Positions 16,705-32,537 are shown, counted from the first letter of the stretch. The stretch is 64,000 bases of DNA from Pseudomonas brassicacearum (GCF_000585995.1 NZ_CP007410.1:5483430-5547429); one strand, 5' to 3'. Made by a program: numbers and translations. Notes: generated by a model from the sequence alone, not told the origin.

Positions 16705-17964
16705 TTAAAAATTGCCTTTGACCCAAGCCTGGAGCCGCTCGAAGAGCGGCGCCTTCGGCTCGTCGTTGCTGTAGCTGTCGCGACTGCCTATCCCTGAGAA
16801 CGAAATCCCGTCGGACTGCTTCTGCAGGCCGTACATCAACAGGCCAACGCCGGTGGAATAAATCGGGTTGCGGACCACGTCATCCAGGCCCTTGACGCCA
16901 TGGGGCACGCCCAGGCGTACCGGCATGTGGAAAATCTCTTCGGCCAGCTCGACCGCGCCTTCCATCTTCGACGTACCGCCGGTCAGCACGATGCCGGCCG
17001 GGATCAGGTCTTCGTAGCCGCTGCGACGCAGTTCGGCCTGGATCAGCGTGAACAGTTCGTCGTAGCGCGGCTCGACCACTTCGGCCAAGGCCTGGCGCGA
17101 CAGTTCGCGTGGTGGACGGTCGCCGACGCTTGGCACCTTGATGGTTTCACCGGCACCGGCCAGTTTCGCCAGGGCGCAGGCGTAGCGGATCTTGATTTCC
17201 TCGGCGTACTGGGTCGGGGTACGCAGCGCCATGGCGATGTCGTTGGTCACCTGGTCGCCGGCAATCGGGATCACCGCCGTGTGGCGGATGGCGCCTTCGG
17301 TGAAGATCGCGATGTCGGTGGTGCCGCCGCCGATGTCCACCAGGCACACGCCCAGCTCTTTCTCGTCGTCGGTCAGCACCGAGTAGGCCGAGGCCAGTTG
17401 CTCGAGGATGATGTCGTCGATTTCCAGGCCGCAGCGGCGCACGCATTTTTCAATGTTCTGCGCAGCGTTCACGGCACAGGTGACCACGTGGACCTTGGCT
17501 TCCAGGCGCACGCCGGACATGCCCAGGGGCTCACGCACACCTTCCTGGTTATCGATCACGTAATCCTGCGGCAGGGTGTGCAGTACACGCTGGTCGGCCG
17601 GGATCGCCACGGCCTGGGCCGCGTCGAGCACGCGTTCAAGGTCCGCGGAGCTGACTTCGCGATCACGGATCGCCACGATGCCGTGGGAGTTCAGGCTGCG
17701 GATGTGATTGCCCGCCACGCCGACGAACGCCGAGTGGATCCGGCAACCGGCCATCAGCTGCGCTTCTTCGATGGCGCGCTGGATCGATTGCACGGTGGAC
17801 TCGATGTTCACCACCACGCCTTTTTTCAAGCCACGGGACGGATGGGTACCGATCCCGACGATGACCAGCGTGCCGTCGTCCGCGACCTCGCCTACCAGCG
17901 CTACCACCTTGGAAGTGCCGATATCCAGACCGACGATCATTTTTCCGCTTTGCACGTTTGCCAT
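16705..17964 (-). CDS. ftsA: cell division protein FtsA
   Basis: A 419-residue actin-like ATPase that tethers FtsZ to the inner membrane and recruits later divisome proteins. Phosphate-1 motif VGLDIGTSKV at the N-terminus, phosphate-2 VDIGGGTTDIAIF near residue 205, adenosine motif VLTGGTSKMEG near 335, and a C-terminal amphipathic membrane-targeting helix (ERLQAWVKGNF). Follows ftsQ by 15 bases. Confidence 0.99.
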   Translation of the reverse strand: MANVQSGKMIVGLDIGTSKVVALVGEVADDGTLVIVGIGTHPSRGLKKGVVVNIESTVQSIQRAIEEAQLMAGCRIHSAFVGVAGNHIRSLNSHGIVAIRDREVSSADLERVLDAAQAVAIPADQRVLHTLPQDYVIDNQEGVREPLGMSGVRLEAKVHVVTCAVNAAQNIEKCVRRCGLEIDDIILEQLASAYSVLTDDEKELGVCLVDIGGGTTDIAIFTEGAIRHTAVIPIAGDQVTNDIAMALRTPTQYAEEIKIRYACALAKLAGAGETIKVPSVGDRPPRELSRQALAEVVEPRYDELFTLIQAELRRSGYEDLIPAGIVLTGGTSKMEGAVELAEEIFHMPVRLGVPHGVKGLDDVVRNPIYSTGVGLLMYGLQKQSDGISFSGIGSRDSYSNDEPKAPLFERLQAWVKGNF

Positions 17965-17979
17965 GGGTCCTGCCTCTTC

Positions 17980-18846
17980 TTAATTCTTCGCGACGGCGGG
18001 TGCGGCCGTCGTGGGCGCTACAGGTTCCCGCCAGCCAACAGCCAGGCCGTTGGCGTAGCGCAGATCGATGCGCGCGATGTTCGTAATCTGTTCTTTGAGC
18101 GTCTTGTCATAGATGGCAATGAAACGGCGCATCTTTTCCACCAGGTTGCCGCGACCGAGCAGCAGCTCGATGCCCGGGCCCGAGCTGCCCGCGCCAGTGG
18201 TCAGAAACCAGCTGCCGCGCTCACGCAATTCCAGGCGCGCGATGGAGAAGCCCAGGGGCCGCAACATCTGACTCAACACCTGGTATTGCTGCATCACTTG
18301 CTGCTGGGCCCGTTGGGGACCGAACAGTTGTGGCAAATGTTCGTAGTTCGCCAGTTCCCGCGGCGTGAACGCCTGGCCCTGGTTGTTCAGCAACGACTCG
18401 TCGCCCCAACGGGCCACCGGCAGTTGCTCTTCCAGGCGAATAGACACCTGGTCAGGCCAAACCCGGCGGACCTCCGCATGGGCGATCCAGGGCATCTGCT
18501 CCAGCTCCGTGCGCATGCCCGCCAGGTCGATGGTGAAGAAGCTCGACGCCACGAACGGCGCGATCCGCTGCTGCACCGCTTGCTGACTGATGTAGCTCAG
18601 GTCGCCCTGGACGTTGATCCGGGCAATCGGCCGGTCGGCATAAGGCAACAACCGTTGCGCGCCTTCATAGGTACCGAACCCCAACGCCACCAGCAGCACC
18701 GGCCAGAACAGGCTCTTGAGAAAACCAAAATTGGCTTTCGGCAAACGCGCCGACATCGGCTCTTTAGCCACCATTCGGCTGGCACCCCGCGGCACCGGCT
18801 TGCGACCGGGTGCGGATGGCTGATGACGAAGCGATGCTCCTTGCAT
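17980..18846 (-). CDS. ftsQ: cell division protein FtsQ
   Basis: A 288-residue bitopic divisome protein that scaffolds FtsB/FtsL. Cytoplasmic basic tail (residues 1-42), one membrane helix ([23 protein letters not shown]), a POTRA domain ([21 protein letters not shown]), and a beta domain. Lies 3 bases after ddlB. An internal ATG giving [13 protein letters not shown] would be a shorter alternative start. Confidence 0.97.
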   Translation of the reverse strand: MQGASLRHQPSAPGRKPVPRGASRMVAKEPMSARLPKANFGFLKSLFWPVLLVALGFGTYEGAQRLLPYADRPIARINVQGDLSYISQQAVQQRIAPFVASSFFTIDLAGMRTELEQMPWIAHAEVRRVWPDQVSIRLEEQLPVARWGDESLLNNQGQAFTPRELANYEHLPQLFGPQRAQQQVMQQYQVLSQMLRPLGFSIARLELRERGSWFLTTGAGSSGPGIELLLGRGNLVEKMRRFIAIYDKTLKEQITNIARIDLRYANGLAVGWREPVAPTTAAPAVAKN

Positions 18847-18849
18847 GGC

Positions 18850-21264
<2,415 letters not shown>

Positions 21265-21272
<8 letters not shown>

Positions 21273-22335
21273 GGGCCACCTCCAGGCAGGTATCGACCAC
21301 TTGGGCCGTAGCATCGGGTTTGGCCAGGCGGCGGGCGGCGCGGGCCATGTCTTCAAGTCGTTGCGGCTGCATCAAAACCTCTGTCAGGCGGGCGGCAAGA
21401 TCCGCGGCGCCAGTCGTTCTTTGCGGCATCAGGAAGGCTGCGCCTTCACGGGCCAAATAATCGGCATTGCGGGTCTGGTGATCGTCGATGGCGTGGGGCA
21501 AAGGCACCAGCATCGAGGGCAGACCGGCGGCAGCCAGTTCGCTGATGGTCAACGCGCCTGCGCGGCAGACCACCAGGTCGGCCCAGCCATAGGCTTGGGC
21601 CATGTCTTTGATGAAAGGCTGCACTTGCGCCTCGACGCCTGCGGCGCGGTAGCGCTCGGCAGTCACTTCATCGTGGTTTTTGCCAGCCTGGTGAAACACT
21701 TCCGGCCGCAGTTCGGGGGCGACCTGGGACAAAGCTTCGGGCAGCAATTTGTTCAACGGCTCTGCCCCCAGGCTTCCGCCCAGGATCAGCAATCGCGCCT
21801 TGCGTCCAGCCAGGGCTGGGCGCGGTGTATCGAGGAACAGCTCGATCCGCACCGGATTACCAGTGGTGCGGCGGCTGCCCGACAGGGTAAAGGTGTCGGG
21901 AAAGGCTTCACAGACCCGGGCGGCCAACGGCACCAGTAACCGATTGGCGGTACCGGCGACGGCGTTCTGCTCGTGAACGATCACCGGCACGCCCGCCAGT
22001 TTTGCCGCAACGCCGCCAGGGCCGGTCACATAACCGCCAAACCCCACCACGCAGACCGGCCGCAACCGACGGATGATCGCCCGGGCCTGCCAGACCGACT
22101 TGAGCAGCATCAGCGGCGCCTTGAACAACGACAGCTTGCCCTTGCCCCGCAGGCCACTCGCGTCGATCCGGTGCAGCTCCAGGCCCGCGCCGGGCACCAG
22201 TTCATTCTCGATGCCCCGTGGCGTACCCAGCCAGTGCACGGTGTAGCCGCGCGCCTGGAACTCGCGGGCACAAGCCAGCGCCGGGAATACATGCCCGCCG
22301 GTACCGCCCGCCATGATCAGCACGTTAGCGCCCAT
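21265..22335 (-). CDS. murG: undecaprenyl-PP-MurNAc-pentapeptide GlcNAc transferase MurG
   Basis: A 356-residue GT28 glycosyltransferase converting lipid I to lipid II on the inner leaflet. N-terminal G-loop [14 protein letters not shown] right after the ATG at 22335, second G-loop [12 protein letters not shown], and C-terminal donor site [18 protein letters not shown]. The longer frame to 22440 is the ftsW coding strand in another frame. Overlaps ftsW by 11 bases. Confidence 0.98.
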
Positions 22336-23542
22336 GGGTCGGCTCCTCGGCGAAGTCGCTCTCCTGGAATTCCATCTCTTCGCTGCCCAGATGGGTTCGA
22401 CTCTCCCATTCGATGCGCAGCAACAAGCCGAGACAGGCACAGCAGATCACCAGGGAGCTGCCGCCATAACTGAGGAACGGCAGCGTCAGGCCTTTGGTCG
22501 GCAACAGGCCGACGTTCACGCCGATGTTGATCAGGAACTGGCCGATCCACAGGAACGACAAGCCATAGGCCACATAAGCGGCAAAAAACTGCTTGGCCTT
22601 CTCGGCCCACAAACCGATGTACATGCCGCGCACGCAAACGAACACGAACAGGGCAACGGTGCACAACGAGCCCACCACGCCCAGCTCTTCGGCCAGGACC
22701 GAGAACACGAAGTCGGTGTGGGCTTCGGGCAGGTAGAACTGCTTCTGCACGCTGTTGCCCAGGCCCACGCCCAGCCATTCGCCGCGACCGAAGGCGATCA
22801 GTGCCTGGGTCAATTGGTAGCCGGAACCGAACTGGTCGGCCCACGGGTCGGTGAAGGTAATCAGACGCGCCATCCGATAGGGTTGCGCCTGGACCAGCAC
22901 GGTCACCGCGCCAACCGCCAGCGCCACCATCAAGGTGAAACGGAACAGCCCGACGCCGCCCAGGAACAGCATCGCCGCCGCCGCGCCCATCATCACCACC
23001 GTGGCGCCGAAGTCCGGCTCCATCAGCAGCAGGCCCGCCATCGGCAGCAACACGATGAACGGCTTGAAGAAGCCCATCCAACTCTCGCGCACTTCTTTCT
23101 GGCGACGCACCAGGTAACCGGCGAGGTAGATCACCACGAAGACCTTGGCGATTTCCGACGGCTGTACGTTGAAGAAGCTGAAGCCGATCCAGCGCATCGA
23201 ACCGTTGACCTCGCGGCCAATACCCGGCAACAGCACCATCACCAACAGGCCAAAGGCACCGAGCAGCATCATCCAGCCCAGGCGCTGCCAGGTGGCGATC
23301 GGCACCATCATGGTGACGATGCACGCGCCCAGGCCGATCACCAGGTAAATCAGGTGGCGGATCATGTGGTAAAGCGTGTTGCCCGACTGCACGGCCGCCA
23401 CTTCCGACGACGCGGAGGTGATCATCACCAGGCCCAGGCCCAGCAATGCCAGGCAACCGGCGAGCATCGGGAAATCCAGGTCGATGCCGCGCCCGGTGAT
23501 CAGCGGCGACGGGTACGGCTTAATGATATTCATCAGGCTCAT
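22325..23542 (-). CDS. ftsW: divisome peptidoglycan glycosyltransferase FtsW
   Basis: A 405-residue SEDS protein with about ten membrane segments, polymerising lipid II with FtsI. SEDS landmarks: GSMRWIGFSFFNVQPSE in the large periplasmic loop, PEAHTDFVFSVLAEELG, and the C-terminal PFLSYGGSSL. The acidic cytoplasmic tail (SEEMEFQESDFAEEP) is typical of Pseudomonas. Overlaps murD by 4 bases. Confidence 0.98.
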   Translation of the reverse strand: MSLMNIIKPYPSPLITGRGIDLDFPMLAGCLALLGLGLVMITSASSEVAAVQSGNTLYHMIRHLIYLVIGLGACIVTMMVPIATWQRLGWMMLLGAFGLLVMVLLPGIGREVNGSMRWIGFSFFNVQPSEIAKVFVVIYLAGYLVRRQKEVRESWMGFFKPFIVLLPMAGLLLMEPDFGATVVMMGAAAAMLFLGGVGLFRFTLMVALAVGAVTVLVQAQPYRMARLITFTDPWADQFGSGYQLTQALIAFGRGEWLGVGLGNSVQKQFYLPEAHTDFVFSVLAEELGVVGSLCTVALFVFVCVRGMYIGLWAEKAKQFFAAYVAYGLSFLWIGQFLINIGVNVGLLPTKGLTLPFLSYGGSSLVICCACLGLLLRIEWESRTHLGSEEMEFQESDFAEEPTHGR

Positions 23543-24885
23543 GCCAAGTCCTCCGCGGCCCGGGCGAACAACTGCCCGCGTTCTTCGTAGTTCTTGAACA
23601 TGTCAAAACTGGCGCAGGCCGGTGACAGCAGCACCGCGTCGCCCGGTTGCGCCAGGGTGCGGCATTGCTGCACGGCTTCGTCCAGCGAGCCGACGCGAAC
23701 CAGCGGCACGGCATCGCCGAGTGCCTGGGCGATCAACTCGCGGTCGCGGCCCATCAACACCACGGCACGGCAGTTGGCCGCCACCGGATCGCGCAGGTCC
23801 TTGAAGTCGGCGCCCTTGCCGTCGCCGCCGGCGATCAGCACGAGTTTGCCTTCAATGTCCGCGCCCAACCCTTCGATAGCGGCCAGTGCGGCACCGACGT
23901 TGGTGGCCTTGGAATCGTTGTACCAAGCCACGCCATCGAGATCGCGCACCCACTGGCAGCGGTGTTCGAGACCGGCAAACGTACGCAGGGCCGAAAGCAT
24001 GGCGTCGAACGGCAGGCCGACCGCGTGTCCCAGGGCCAGGGCCGCCAAGGCATTGGCCTGGTTGTGGGCACCACGAATCTTCAGTTCGCGCACAGGCATC
24101 AGGTTCTGGAATTCGAAGGCCAGGTATTTCTCGCCATTCTCTTCGCGCAAGCCGAAGCCTTTGAAATCCGGAACACCCAGGCCGAAGGACCAGCACGGCA
24201 GGCCTTCGCCCAGCAGCGGACGGGTCAGGGCGTCCTGGCGGTTGAACACCACTTGCCGGGCGCCACGGAAGATCCGGTGCTTGGCCAGGTGATAAGCCGG
24301 CAGACCGCTGTAGCGGTCCATGTGGTCTTCGCTGACGTTGAGCACGGTCGCCACTTCGGCGCCCAGGTGATCGGTGGTTTCGAGCTGGAAGCTCGACAAC
24401 TCCATCACGTACAGCTCGACGTCGTCACTGAGCAGGTCCAGCGCCGGGGTACCGAGGTTGCCGCCCACGGCGACGCGCTTGCCGGCCGCAGCGGCCATTT
24501 CGCCCACCAGGGTGGTGACGGTGCTTTTCGCATTGGAGCCGCTGATGGCGATGATCGGCGCCTTGGCATTACGCGCGAACAGCTCGATGTCGCCGGACAG
24601 TTTTACGCCTCGGGCAGCCGCCGCCTGCAGGGCCGGAGTCGCCAGGGCCAGGCCGGGGCTCACGTAGAGCTCATCGGCGCGACACAGGAATTCAACGTCC
24701 AGCTCGCCACAACGCACGTCCACCTGCGGATAGTCACGCCGCAGCGTGGCCAGCTCAGGTGGATTTTCCCGCGTATCGGCCACGGCAAACGACACGCCCC
24801 GGTTCGCCAGGAAGCGAACCAGGGACATGCCGCTCTTGCCGAGGCCGACAACGATGCGGAAGTGGTCAGAAGCGATCAGGGACAC
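23539..24885 (-). CDS. murD: UDP-MurNAc-L-alanine--D-glutamate ligase
   Basis: A 448-residue Mur ligase adding D-Glu. It uses a GTG start at 24885, with GAGG 8 bases upstream inside the end of mraY. IVVGLGKSGMSLVRFL opens the Rossmann domain, and the ATP loop reads SGSNAKSTVTT, as in Pseudomonas MurD rather than the more common GTNGKST. YNDSKATNVGA and the DGKGADF region mark the C-terminal half. Confidence 0.98.
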   Translation of the reverse strand: MSLIASDHFRIVVGLGKSGMSLVRFLANRGVSFAVADTRENPPELATLRRDYPQVDVRCGELDVEFLCRADELYVSPGLALATPALQAAAARGVKLSGDIELFARNAKAPIIAISGSNAKSTVTTLVGEMAAAAGKRVAVGGNLGTPALDLLSDDVELYVMELSSFQLETTDHLGAEVATVLNVSEDHMDRYSGLPAYHLAKHRIFRGARQVVFNRQDALTRPLLGEGLPCWSFGLGVPDFKGFGLREENGEKYLAFEFQNLMPVRELKIRGAHNQANALAALALGHAVGLPFDAMLSALRTFAGLEHRCQWVRDLDGVAWYNDSKATNVGAALAAIEGLGADIEGKLVLIAGGDGKGADFKDLRDPVAANCRAVVLMGRDRELIAQALGDAVPLVRVGSLDEAVQQCRTLAQPGDAVLLSPACASFDMFKNYEERGQLFARAAEDLA

Positions 24886-24890
24886 TCGTT

Positions 24891-25973
24891 CTACCTCAGC
24901 TTCAGGGTGGCAAGGCCGACCAGTACCAGAATCACGGTGATGATCCAGAAACGGACAATCACTCGCGGCTCGGGCCAGCCCTTGAGTTCAAAGTGGTGGT
25001 GAATCGGCGCCATGCGGAAAACGCGGCGGCCGGTCAATTTAAAGGAAGCAACCTGAATGACGACTGACAGGGTCTCCATCACGAACACGCCGCCCATGAT
25101 GAACAGGACGATTTCCTGGCGAACGATGACGGCGATGGTGCCCAGGGCCGCGCCCAGCGCCAACGCGCCGACGTCGCCCATGAAGACTTGCGCCGGGTAG
25201 GTGTTGAACCACAGGAAGCCCAGGCCGGCACCGATCAGCGCACCGCAGAACACGATCAGCTCGCCCGCGCCCGGCACATAGGGGATCAGCAGGTATTCAG
25301 CGAATTTCACGTTACCCGACAGGTAGCAGAAGATCCCCAGCGCGCCGCCCACCATGACCGTCGGCATGATCGCCAGGCCGTCGAGGCCGTCGGTGAGGTT
25401 GACGGCGTTGCTCGAACCGACGATGACCAGGTAGGTCAGCACGATGAAACCTGCGCCCAGAGGAATGCTGTAATCCTTGAGCATCGGCAGGATCAGGGTG
25501 GTTTCCACCGGCGAGGCGGCGGTCATATAAAGGAAGATCGCCGCACCGAGGCCGAACACCGACTGCCAGAAATATTTCCAGCGGCTCGGCAGCCCACGGG
25601 AATTCTTCTCGATCACCTTGCGGTAGTCGTCGACCCAGCCGATGGCACCGAAGAGCAAAGTCACCAACAGCACGACCCAGACGTAACGGTTCGCCAGGTC
25701 GGCCCAGAGCAAGGTGCTGATACCAATGGACGACAGGATCAGCGCACCGCCCATGGTCGGGGTGCCGGACTTGGACAGGTGCGACTGCGGGCCGTCGTTA
25801 CGCACCGACTGGCCGATTTGCAGGTTCTGCAACGTGCGGATCATCCACGGGCCCAGGAACAGCGACAACGACAGCGCGGTCAGCACACCCAGGATCCCGC
25901 GCAGGGTCAGGTACTGGAAGACCGCGAAGCCTTTGTGGAACTGTTGCAGGTACTCCGCTAGCAGCAGCAGCAT
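24891..25973 (-). CDS. mraY: phospho-MurNAc-pentapeptide translocase MraY
   Basis: A 360-residue, ten-helix membrane enzyme making lipid I. The ATG at 25973 ([16 protein letters not shown]) shares one base with the murF stop. Active-site signatures: [12 protein letters not shown], the Mg-binding [27 protein letters not shown] and the HHHFE loop ([14 protein letters not shown]). The much longer upstream frame is murF read out of frame. Confidence 0.98.
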   Translation of the reverse strand: MLLLLAEYLQQFHKGFAVFQYLTLRGILGVLTALSLSLFLGPWMIRTLQNLQIGQSVRNDGPQSHLSKSGTPTMGGALILSSIGISTLLWADLANRYVWVVLLVTLLFGAIGWVDDYRKVIEKNSRGLPSRWKYFWQSVFGLGAAIFLYMTAASPVETTLILPMLKDYSIPLGAGFIVLTYLVIVGSSNAVNLTDGLDGLAIMPTVMVGGALGIFCYLSGNVKFAEYLLIPYVPGAGELIVFCGALIGAGLGFLWFNTYPAQVFMGDVGALALGAALGTIAVIVRQEIVLFIMGGVFVMETLSVVIQVASFKLTGRRVFRMAPIHHHFELKGWPEPRVIVRFWIITVILVLVGLATLKLR

Positions 25974-27340
25974 TAATGTTTCTCCATACGGGTGCCGCAC
26001 AGCGCCGCGACGATGTTTTCCATCGCTGCGCTGCGTGAGCCCTTGATCAATAAGGTGGTGTTCGGATCTTGCTCGGCGCCCAAGGCCTGGATCAGCTCGG
26101 CCTGGGTGGTGAAATGCTGTGCGTGTTCGCCAAACGCGGCGACCGCATGGGCCATCATTGGGCCGACGGCATACAGCGCATCGACTTTGCCGCGGGCATA
26201 GGCCCCGACATCGTGATGGCCCTGCTGCGCCCACTCGCCCAGCTCGCCGATATCCCCCAGCACCAGCACGGTACGGCCGGAGAAACCGGCAAGGATATCC
26301 ACCGCCGCGCACATGGACGTCGGGTTGGCGTTGTAGGTGTCGTCGATCACGCGCATGCCGTTGCTGGCCAGTTGCGCGACGGAGCGCCCCTTGACCGGCT
26401 GCACCGCGTTCAGCCCGGCAACGATGCCCGGCAGCGACACGCCCAACGCATGGGCGGCAGCCGCCGCGGCCAGGGCATTGGCGACGTTATGGGTGCCGAG
26501 CAGGTTCAACTGGATCCGCTCGGCGCCGTCGGGGCTGTGCAGGTTGAAAGCCGGGCAACCACGGGCATCGCGGTCCAGGTCGCTGGCGTAGAAGTTCGCG
26601 GCGAGATTACTCAGGGCAAAGGTCAGCACCTTGCGCTCGCCCGCCCGGGCTTTCCAGATTTCGAACGCCTTGTCGTCGAGATTCAGCACGGCGATGCCAT
26701 CGGCATCCAGCCCTTCGATGATCTCGCCCTTGGCCTCGACGATTTTTTCCGGGCCGCCGAACTCGCCGACGTGCGCGGTCCCGGCGTTGTTGAGCACCGC
26801 CACGTGGGGCTTGGTCATGGCCACGGTGTAGGCAATTTCGCCAAGTCGCGAAGCGCCCAGTTCGATGACCGCAGCGCTGTGTTCCGGCGCCAGTTCCAAC
26901 AAGGTCAGCGGGACGCCGAGGTCATTGTTCAGGTTGCCACGGGTCGCCAGCACCGGGCCGCGTGTGCGCAGGATGCTTGCAAGCATTTCCTTGACGGTGG
27001 TCTTGCCGCTGGAACCGGTGATGGCCGCGACCGGACCGCCAAACGCAGTGCGGTTCAGCGCGCCCAATTGGCCAAGGGCCTGGCGGGTGTCAGCGACCAG
27101 CAACTGCGGCAGCGTACTGTTGGTCACTTCTCGCTCGACCAGCGCCGCGACCGCCCCTTTGGCGGCGACTTCGTTCAAGTAATCGTGGCCGTCGAAACGC
27201 GGTCCGGCCAGGGCGACGAACAGCTGCCCCGGAGCAATGGCCCGGCTGTCGATGCTGACACCGTCGAAGCTGGCATCCGCGGCGATGAGGCGCGCATTCA
27301 GGGCGTTGGTCAGTTCGCTGAGTTTCAGGGCCTTAAGCAT
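25973..27340 (-). CDS. murF: UDP-MurNAc-tripeptide--D-Ala-D-Ala ligase
   Basis: A 455-residue Mur ligase adding the D-Ala-D-Ala made by Ddl. ATP loop [12 protein letters not shown] near residue 110; [13 protein letters not shown] near 325 is the MurF-specific motif. Overlaps murE by 8 bases. Confidence 0.98.
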   Translation of the reverse strand: MLKALKLSELTNALNARLIAADASFDGVSIDSRAIAPGQLFVALAGPRFDGHDYLNEVAAKGAVAALVEREVTNSTLPQLLVADTRQALGQLGALNRTAFGGPVAAITGSSGKTTVKEMLASILRTRGPVLATRGNLNNDLGVPLTLLELAPEHSAAVIELGASRLGEIAYTVAMTKPHVAVLNNAGTAHVGEFGGPEKIVEAKGEIIEGLDADGIAVLNLDDKAFEIWKARAGERKVLTFALSNLAANFYASDLDRDARGCPAFNLHSPDGAERIQLNLLGTHNVANALAAAAAAHALGVSLPGIVAGLNAVQPVKGRSVAQLASNGMRVIDDTYNANPTSMCAAVDILAGFSGRTVLVLGDIGELGEWAQQGHHDVGAYARGKVDALYAVGPMMAHAVAAFGEHAQHFTTQAELIQALGAEQDPNTTLLIKGSRSAAMENIVAALCGTRMEKH

Positions 27341-28795
27341 GGGCCACCTCCCACGCAGTCAGGGCGTGATCGGCTTCCACCAGGTCGGAGAAAGCATGGC
27401 GTTCGCCATTGATTTCCTGATAGTCCTCGTGCCCTTTGCCGGCCAGGACTATCACATCGTCCGCCGAAGCGCCGGCGATCAACTGGGCAATCGCCTGGCC
27501 GCGACCGGCCACGAACGTGACGTTGTCCGCCACCGAGAAGCCAGCGCGGATGTCGTCGAAAATCTGCAACGGGTCTTCGGTACGCGGGTTGTCGTCGGTG
27601 ACCAGCACAGCGTCTGCCAGGCGCTCGACCACTTCGGCCATCAGCGGACGCTTGCCACGATCACGATCGCCACCGCAGCCGAACAGGCACAGCAACTTGC
27701 CTTTGGCGTGAGGCCGCAGGGCCATCAGGACTTTTTCCAGGGCATCGGGGGTATGGGCGTAATCGACCACCACCAGCGGCTGCGTACCGCCACCCAAGCG
27801 CTGCATGCGACCGGCGGGACCTTCGAGCTTCGGCAGGACCTTGAGGATTTCGTCCAGCGCGTAGTCCAGGCCGAGCAAGGCGCCGATGGCGGCCAATACG
27901 TTGCTCAGGTTGAAACGACCCAGCAAGGTGCTGCGCAGGTGGTGCTCGCCCTGGGGCGTGACCAACGTGGCGCGCACGCCTTCGTCGGTGAACTGCGCCT
28001 GGCGTATATAAAGGTAAGCGCTGGCATCTTCCAGGCTATAGGTGATCAACCGGGACTCGCCTTTTTCGGCGGCCAATTGCCGGCCGAACGCGTCATCGAT
28101 GTTGATGACCCGGCATTTCAAGTCGTTCCAGGCAAACAGCTTGGCCTTGGCTTCGCCATAGGCCTGCATGGTGCCGTGGTAATCCAGGTGATCCCGGGAC
28201 AGGTTGGTCAGCACCGCGACGTCAAAGGCCAGCGCGGTCACGCGTCCCTGGTCCAGGCCGTGGGAAGACACTTCCATGGCAACGGCCTTGGCCCCGGCCT
28301 TTTTCAGGTCCGCCAGGGTCGCTTGCACGGCGATCGGGTTCGGCGTGGTGTGCAGGCCACTTTCCAGCGCGCCGTGAAAGCCGTTGCCCAGGGTCCCGAC
28401 GATGCCGCAATGCTGGCCGAGCAGGTCCAGAGCCTGGGCCACCAGTTGGGTCACGCTGGTCTTGCCGTTGGTGCCGGTCACGCCGACCAGGTTCAAGTGA
28501 CGGCTTGGGTCGCCATAGAAACGCCCGGCGATATCCGACAACTGCGCCGCCAGCCCCTTGACCGGGATCAGGGGAACGTCGGTGATCGGCAACACGGTCG
28601 CGCCCGCCACTTCATACGCCACGGCCGCCGCGCCGCGCTTCAAGGCATCGGCGATGTGGGCACGGCCATCGAACCGGGCGCCTGGCACGGCCAGGAACAG
28701 GTCTCCGGCGCGGACATTGCGGCTATCCAGGGCCAGCTCGCGAATCAACAGGTCGTGACCGGCGTGGGCAAAAATCTTGTTCAGGCTCAGGGACA

Positions 28796-28796
<1 letters not shown>
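27333..28796 (-). CDS. murE: UDP-MurNAc-L-Ala-D-Glu--2,6-diaminopimelate ligase
   Basis: A 487-residue Mur ligase. ATP loop TGTNGKTSVTQ near residue 105. The DNPR motif (TDDNPRTEDP) is the signature for meso-diaminopimelate rather than lysine, as expected of a Gram-negative. Shares one base with the ftsI stop codon. Confidence 0.98.
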
Positions 28797-30824
<2,028 letters not shown>

Positions 30825-30828
<4 letters not shown>

Positions 30829-31772
30829 CGCAATTTCTCCGCAACACGCATGACCGCGCTACGGGCGCGCGGGTTGGCCTTGAGTTCAGCCTCGGAGGCG
30901 AACTGTGCCTTGCCATGGATCTTGATTTTTGGCACGAAGGCTTCAAAACGCACCGGCAGGTTGCGCGGCAGGTTATCGGCTTCGCCCTTGGTGAGCTTGC
31001 GCATGAACAGCTTGACGATACGGTCTTCCAGGGAATGGAAGCTGATCACCACCAGCCGACCGCCGATCTCAAGCGCTTCAAGGGCCGCTTCAAGGCCGGC
31101 CTCGAGGTCGCCCAGCTCGTTATTGACGTGGATGCGCAACCCCTGGAAAGCACGGGTCGCCGGGTTCTTGCCCTTCTCCCAGGCGGGGTTGGCGACTTTC
31201 AGCACTTCGGCCAGATCGCCGGTGCGCTCGAAAGGCTTGATGTCGCGACGCTCGACCACGGCGCGGGCCATGCGGCCGGAGAAACGCTCTTCGCCGTATT
31301 CCTTGAAGACACGGGCGATTTCTTCCACCGGGGCGGTGTTGACGAATTCGGCGGCGCTGATTCCACGGGACGGATCCATGCGCATGTCCAACGGGCCGTC
31401 ATTGAGAAAACTGAAGCCGCGCTCCGGGTCATCCAGCTGTGGCGAAGACACGCCCAGGTCGAGCAGCACGCCACTGACCTTGCCGGCCAGGCCGCGCCCG
31501 GCGACTTCCGAGCCCAGCTCGGCGAAGCTGCGCTGCACAATGACAAAGCGGCCGTCTTCGGCCGCCAGCGCTTGCCCGGTGGCAATCGCTTGAGGATCCT
31601 TGTCGAATCCCAGCAACTGGCCGTCCGGACCGAGCTGGCTGAGGATCAGCCGGCTGTGCCCGCCGCGCCCGAATGTACCGTCCAGATAGCAGCCATCAGG
31701 ACGTACGGCGAGGGCCTCGACGGCCTCGTCCAGCAGTACGGTGATGTGGTTAAAGCCGCTATCAATAGTCAC
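30825..31772 (-). CDS. rsmH: 16S rRNA (cytosine1402-N4)-methyltransferase RsmH
   Basis: A 315-residue SAM methyltransferase (formerly MraW) modifying C1402 in the ribosomal P site; RsmI, encoded at 32962-33867, adds the 2'-O-methyl to the same base. GTG start at 31772 overlapping the mraZ stop (GTGA). Motifs: [24 protein letters not shown] (SAM loop), [13 protein letters not shown], and [14 protein letters not shown]. Confidence 0.98.
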
Positions 31773-32224
31773 AGGATCAAATCACGCAGTTCATCAGGCA
31801 TGGCGCCCGGTTGTTGAATAGCAGCGAGGTCGGCGGCAGAAACCGCATTCCAGGCATCTTCGTCCCACAGTTGGAACTTGTTCAGTTGGCCCACCAGCAT
31901 CGCGCGCTTGTCCAGCTTGGCGTACTCGCGCAGGCGCGGTGGAACCAGGAAACGACCGCTGCCATCGAGTTCGAGGTCGACGGCGTTACCGATCAGCAAG
32001 CGTTGCAAACGACGGTTTTCTTCTCGTAGCGAAGGCAGCGCGCGCAGTTTGGTTTCGATGATTTCCCACTCATCAAGAGGGTAAACGCACAAACATGGGT
32101 CAACGGCGTCGATCGTGACGATTAACTGCCCGGAACTTCGCGAAACGAGCTCGTCACGATACCGGCTCGGCATGGCGAGACGGCCTTTTGCATCGAGACT
32201 GATAGCGTTAGCTCCGCGAAACAC
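31769..32224 (-). CDS. mraZ: transcriptional regulator MraZ
   Basis: A 151-residue protein with two AbrB-like SpoVT domains (about residues 5-50 and 80-120), [13 protein letters not shown] in the first and [16 protein letters not shown] in the second. First gene of the dcw cluster; in E. coli it represses the cluster by binding repeated TGGG-type boxes. It uses a GTG start with GGAG in the leader. Three boxes with correct 10-bp phasing lie 43-67 bases upstream. Confidence 0.97.
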   Translation of the reverse strand: MFRGANAISLDAKGRLAMPSRYRDELVSRSSGQLIVTIDAVDPCLCVYPLDEWEIIETKLRALPSLREENRRLQRLLIGNAVDLELDGSGRFLVPPRLREYAKLDKRAMLVGQLNKFQLWDEDAWNAVSAADLAAIQQPGAMPDELRDLIL

Positions 32225-32266
32225 GTCAGCGTTTCTCCACTTTTTGGCGTTTTACGTTCAAAAAAA

Positions 32267-32291
32267 CCCACTTCATGCCACTTTCCGCCAC
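32267..32291 (-). promoter_or_regulatory. MraZ box array
   Basis: Read on the minus strand, three direct repeats GTGGC, GTGGC, GTGGG each followed by five bases (32291-32287, 32281-32277, 32271-32267). The 10-bp period is that of known MraZ operators. The array starts at about +1 of the promoter, so bound MraZ would block initiation. A fourth GTGGA at 32240-32236 is out of this phase and overlaps the likely mraZ Shine-Dalgarno. Confidence 0.82.
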
Positions 32292-32299
32292 TTGCGCAC

Positions 32300-32329
32300 A
32301 CTATAGGAATGCGCCCACCGCACCGTCAA
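32300..32329 (-). promoter_or_regulatory. dcw cluster promoter (Pmra)
   Basis: Minus-strand -35 TTGACG (32329-32324), 18-base spacer, -10 TATAGT (32305-32300). A close sigma70 match; transcription would begin near 32293, directly before the MraZ boxes. The rest of the 313-base gap up to rnpB (32330-32537) shows no gene. Confidence 0.78.
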
Positions 32330-32537
32330 GGCGCGGATTGAAGGAAAAGCCTTATAGATCGGAGATTTAGGAGCGTTTCAGGAGAGGTAACAAGAATCTG
32401 ACGTAGGAAATTTCACCTCAACCCGAATGAGCACAGGAGGCTGCGCGCACAAGTTAAAGTGATTTGTTAAGAGTAAGATTTTTTTGGTATTAGGAACTGC
32501 GTCTGCCTGTGATTCCGGCAGGGAGGGAAAAAGGTGG

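Noticed and set aside
24891..26312. 473-residue version of MraY with a long N-terminal extension
   Set aside because: The extra 113 residues are murF read out of frame; the ATG at 25973 gives the standard 360-residue enzyme.
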